From Flammeovirgaceae bacterium (GTDB lineage Bacteria; Bacteroidota; Bacteroidia; Cytophagales; Cyclobacteriaceae): a DNA stretch of 64,000 nt. Below, piece after piece: positions 61,544 through 64,000 of the stretch. Within the stretch, counting starts at the first letter, position 1; every line of letters begins with the position of its first letter. A program made the position numbers and the translations under genes. The notes under the pieces were generated by a model. That model did not search any database. It was given only the letters and a program-made list of their open reading frames with translations, and was not told where the DNA came from. Location of the stretch: positions 1 through 64,000 of the forward strand of contig JAJTGY010000009.1 of assembly GCA_021298015.1 (NCBI GenBank), given 5' to 3'.

Positions 61544-61783
61544 ATGGCACGTGTTTGTCAAATAACCGGAAAACGCCCGCAGGTGGGCAACAGCGTTTCG
61601 CACGCGAACAACAAGACGAAGCGCAGATTCTACCCCAATCTGCAAACCAAGCGATTCTTCATTCCGGAGGAGAATAAGTGGATTACCCTGAAAGTATCCA
61701 CCAAGGCAATCAAAACGATCAACGCCAAGGGCATTTCGGCTGTGTTGAAGGAGGCGAAAGCCAAAGGGACATTAGCCATCTAA
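61544..61783 (+). CDS. rpmB: 50S ribosomal protein L28
   Basis: [39 protein letters not shown]. Confidence 0.97.
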   Translation: MARVCQITGKRPQVGNSVSHANNKTKRRFYPNLQTKRFFIPEENKWITLKVSTKAIKTINAKGISAVLKEAKAKGTLAI

Positions 61784-61801
61784 CCGTTAACGACCAGAAC
61801 C

Positions 61802-61984
61802 ATGGCAAAAAAAGGTAACCGCATACAGGTGATTCTCGAGTGCACTGAGCATAAGAACAGTGGCCTGCCAGGCATGAGCCGCTACATCACCACGAAGAAT
61901 CGGAAAAACACCACCGAGCGCATCGAGTTGAAGAAGTACAACCCGATCATGAAAAAATACACCGTACACAAAGAAATTAAGTAA
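61802..61984 (+). CDS. rpmG: 50S ribosomal protein L33
   Basis: [60 protein letters not shown]. Confidence 0.97.
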   Translation: MAKKGNRIQVILECTEHKNSGLPGMSRYITTKNRKNTTERIELKKYNPIMKKYTVHKEIK

Positions 61985-61986
61985 CC

Positions 61987-62142
61987 ATGGCAAAGAAAGT
62001 TGTTGCTACCCTGAAGAAAGGTGAAGGAAAAAACTTCGCGAAAGTGATCCGGGCCGTGAAGTCTGAAAAGACAGGCGCGTATGTGTTTCGGGAAGAAATT
62101 GTTCCTGCCGAACTGGTGAAGGAAACGCTGGCCAAGAAGTAA
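61987..62142 (+). CDS. DUF4295 family small protein
   Basis: MAKKVVATLKKGEGKNFAKVIRAVKSEKTGAYVFREEIVPAELVKETLAKK* (51 aa; below the ORF-track cutoff); adjacent to rpmG as usual in Bacteroidota. Confidence 0.92.
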   Translation: MAKKVVATLKKGEGKNFAKVIRAVKSEKTGAYVFREEIVPAELVKETLAKK

Positions 62143-62163
62143 TTCGAAACCAGAATCAATTGA

Positions 62164-62190
62164 AAGTCCCTTCGCGGGACTTTTTGTTTT
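62164..62190 (+). terminator. Rho-independent terminator between the ribosomal protein cluster and ftsY
   Basis: AAGTCCCTTCGCGGGACTTTTTGTTTT. Confidence 0.75.
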
Positions 62191-62207
62191 TCTAACCCTT
62201 CCGTTTT

Positions 62208-63167
62208 ATGTCGCTCTTTTCGTCCTTGTTCTCGTCTGAAAAAAAGGAATCCCTGAATAAGGGATTGCAAAAAACGAACGACAGCTTTTTGGGCAAGCTG
62301 GGCAAAGCGGTTTTGGGTAAATCCACCATTGATGACGAGGTGCTCGATGAACTGGAGGAAATCCTCGTCTCTTCGGATGTGGGGATTGAAACCACCCTCA
62401 AGATTATTGACCGCATCAAAACACGCGTGGCCCGCGACAAATATCTGGGTGCCCGTGAACTTGATCGTTTGCTGCGCGAAGAAATTGCCTTATTGTTAAA
62501 CGAGGGGCCCACTGCCGAATACAAAAGCTTTGAGCCGCCCGCAGGGGTCAAGCCCTATGTGCTGATGGTGGTCGGTGTCAATGGCGTAGGCAAAACGACA
62601 ACTATCGGCAAGCTGGCCGCACACTACAAACGCGCAGGCCAAAACGTGGTCCTCGGTGCAGCCGATACGTTTCGGGCCGCAGCCGTTGACCAACTCAAAC
62701 TTTGGGGCGAACGCGTGGGTGTGCCGGTGGTGGCCAAAGGCATGAACACCGATCCCTCCGCTGTGGCCTATGAGGCGGTGCGGCAGGGTGTGGAGGAAAA
62801 AGCGGATGTGATTATCATTGACACGGCCGGCCGGCTGCACACCAAAGTCAACCTGATGGCGGAACTCTCCAAGATTAAGCGGGTAATGCAAAAAGTAATA
62901 CCCGATGCTCCCCACGATGTACTGTTGGTGCTGGACGGAAGCACCGGGCAGAATGCCGTGATTCAGGCGCGTGAGTTTACGAAAGCGACCGAAGTAAGTT
63001 GCCTGGCCATTACCAAACTGGACGGCACCGCGAAAGGTGGCGTAGTCATCGGCATTTCAGACGAATTCAAAATTCCCGTTCGCTACATCGGGGTTGGCGA
63101 ACAGGTTGATGACTTGCAACTATTCGACAGGGCCGAATTTGTCGATTCGCTGTTTCAAAAAAAATGA
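62208..63167 (+). CDS. ftsY: Signal recognition particle receptor FtsY
   Basis: [75 protein letters not shown]. Confidence 0.97.
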   Translation: MSLFSSLFSSEKKESLNKGLQKTNDSFLGKLGKAVLGKSTIDDEVLDELEEILVSSDVGIETTLKIIDRIKTRVARDKYLGARELDRLLREEIALLLNEGPTAEYKSFEPPAGVKPYVLMVVGVNGVGKTTTIGKLAAHYKRAGQNVVLGAADTFRAAAVDQLKLWGERVGVPVVAKGMNTDPSAVAYEAVRQGVEEKADVIIIDTAGRLHTKVNLMAELSKIKRVMQKVIPDAPHDVLLVLDGSTGQNAVIQAREFTKATEVSCLAITKLDGTAKGGVVIGISDEFKIPVRYIGVGEQVDDLQLFDRAEFVDSLFQKK

Positions 63168-63176
63168 ATTATTGCT

Positions 63177-64000
63177 TCAAAATCTCCAGCGAAAGCCGAT
63201 CTGCAAAAAAAGCGAACTGAACCAGTTCAGGTTTTGTGATGTGATCGTTTGACCGTTTTGCGTAACACTGGCGTTTGACTCTTCCAACGGCAGACTTCGA
63301 AACTGTCGAAATAGAAAAAACCCGGAGCGATCTTCTAAAAAGAGCATGTTATGCTGTTTTAGCGGCAGGAAGTAACCCGCATCCAGAAAAACCCACCTCA
63401 AGCCATGAAGCTTTTTCTCAAGTGCCAGCGAAGGGAGCAGGTACGCCACTCGCTCACCAACATAAAATCGTAACCGGTCATCAGTTACCGTTTTGCCGTC
63501 AAAAACAATGCCTCCGGGATTATCAAACACTTCGCCCCCAACCCCCATTAACATAGCCCCATAGGCAAGGGATGGCCTGAGCAAAAGGGAATTTCCGCGT
63601 GTATTCAATTTCAAGCTGTAGCGGATACCGAGACTAACACCCCGGAATTCATACCGGGGAGAAAAGTCGCCAGATAGGTTTGCGAAAGCCTGCAGTCTTC
63701 TGTTAATAGCAAAAGCTGCTTCGCCAGAGAAGAGTAAAGGAAAATCAGATTGGCTCACAGGCATTACAAACGAAAGCGACTGACTTTCGATCGGGTACTG
63801 CATCTGAACATCCGCACCGCGAGGTATGACGGGTAAAAGTGTTAACCCCAAACCCTGACCAAAGCGGGTTAGGAAGCGAACCTTACGCTGGAGTTTTTCA
63901 AAATTCTCGATTTGTTTTTCTTTGCCCTCTTCCAGAACATCATTTTTTGTAAGCGGTAACGGCACTGAGTCCATCAAGGGCTTCAATTGCGCTTGTAGGC
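63177..64000 (-). CDS. Hypothetical protein, probable outer-membrane beta-barrel (N-terminus outside window)
   Basis: Frame stays open to the window edge (LQAQLKPLMDSVPLP..., signal-peptide-like end); ends in ...SLFLQIGFRWRF* with a terminal aromatic. Confidence 0.6.
   Translation of the reverse strand, partial: LQAQLKPLMDSVPLPLTKNDVLEEGKEKQIENFEKLQRKVRFLTRFGQGLGLTLLPVIPRGADVQMQYPIESQSLSFVMPVSQSDFPLLFSGEAAFAINRRLQAFANLSGDFSPRYEFRGVSLGIRYSLKLNTRGNSLLLRPSLAYGAMLMGVGGEVFDNPGGIVFDGKTVTDDRLRFYVGERVAYLLPSLALEKKLHGLRWVFLDAGYFLPLKQHNMLFLEDRSGFFLFRQFRSLPLEESNASVTQNGQTITSQNLNWFSSLFLQIGFRWRF

Noticed and set aside
1-64000. CRISPR arrays, tRNA/rRNA genes, prophage or intact IS elements
   Set aside because: No regularly spaced repeats, T-loop/anticodon-arm patterns, integrase/transposase ORFs or phage structural genes were seen.

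Overview
The window is a gene-dense chromosomal segment from a member of the Bacteroidota, probably Cytophagales. That placement rests on SusC/SusD genes, a type IX secretion (T9SS) sorting domain, TTG-N19-21-TAnnTTTG promoters and DUF4295 beside L33. Most of it is housekeeping: trmD-rplS, fbaB, accD, L27/L21, nrdBA, acs, ruvB-queG, aroC, cdsA/psd, ileS-lspA, glyS-dgt, murF, L28-L33-ftsY. The accessory content I can support is: (1) the edge of a RiPP locus at 1-3140, with a GG-leader Cys-containing precursor, an HTH protein and a peptidase-containing ABC transporter (PCAT) cut in two by an in-frame TAG immediately followed by ATG; (2) an orphan SusC/SusD pair; (3) a structured, terminator-ended intergenic element upstream of nrdBA that may be a non-coding RNA; (4) a single-nt frameshifted conserved gene near 16.7 kb; (5) an internally deleted GxxExxY-like remnant near 27.0 kb; (6) a ParE-like toxin/antitoxin pair joined by an ATGA overlap to a glyS-mtfA-dgt gene run. 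I saw no CRISPR array, tRNA, rRNA, intact IS element or prophage. All family calls come from reading the translations; no database search was run.
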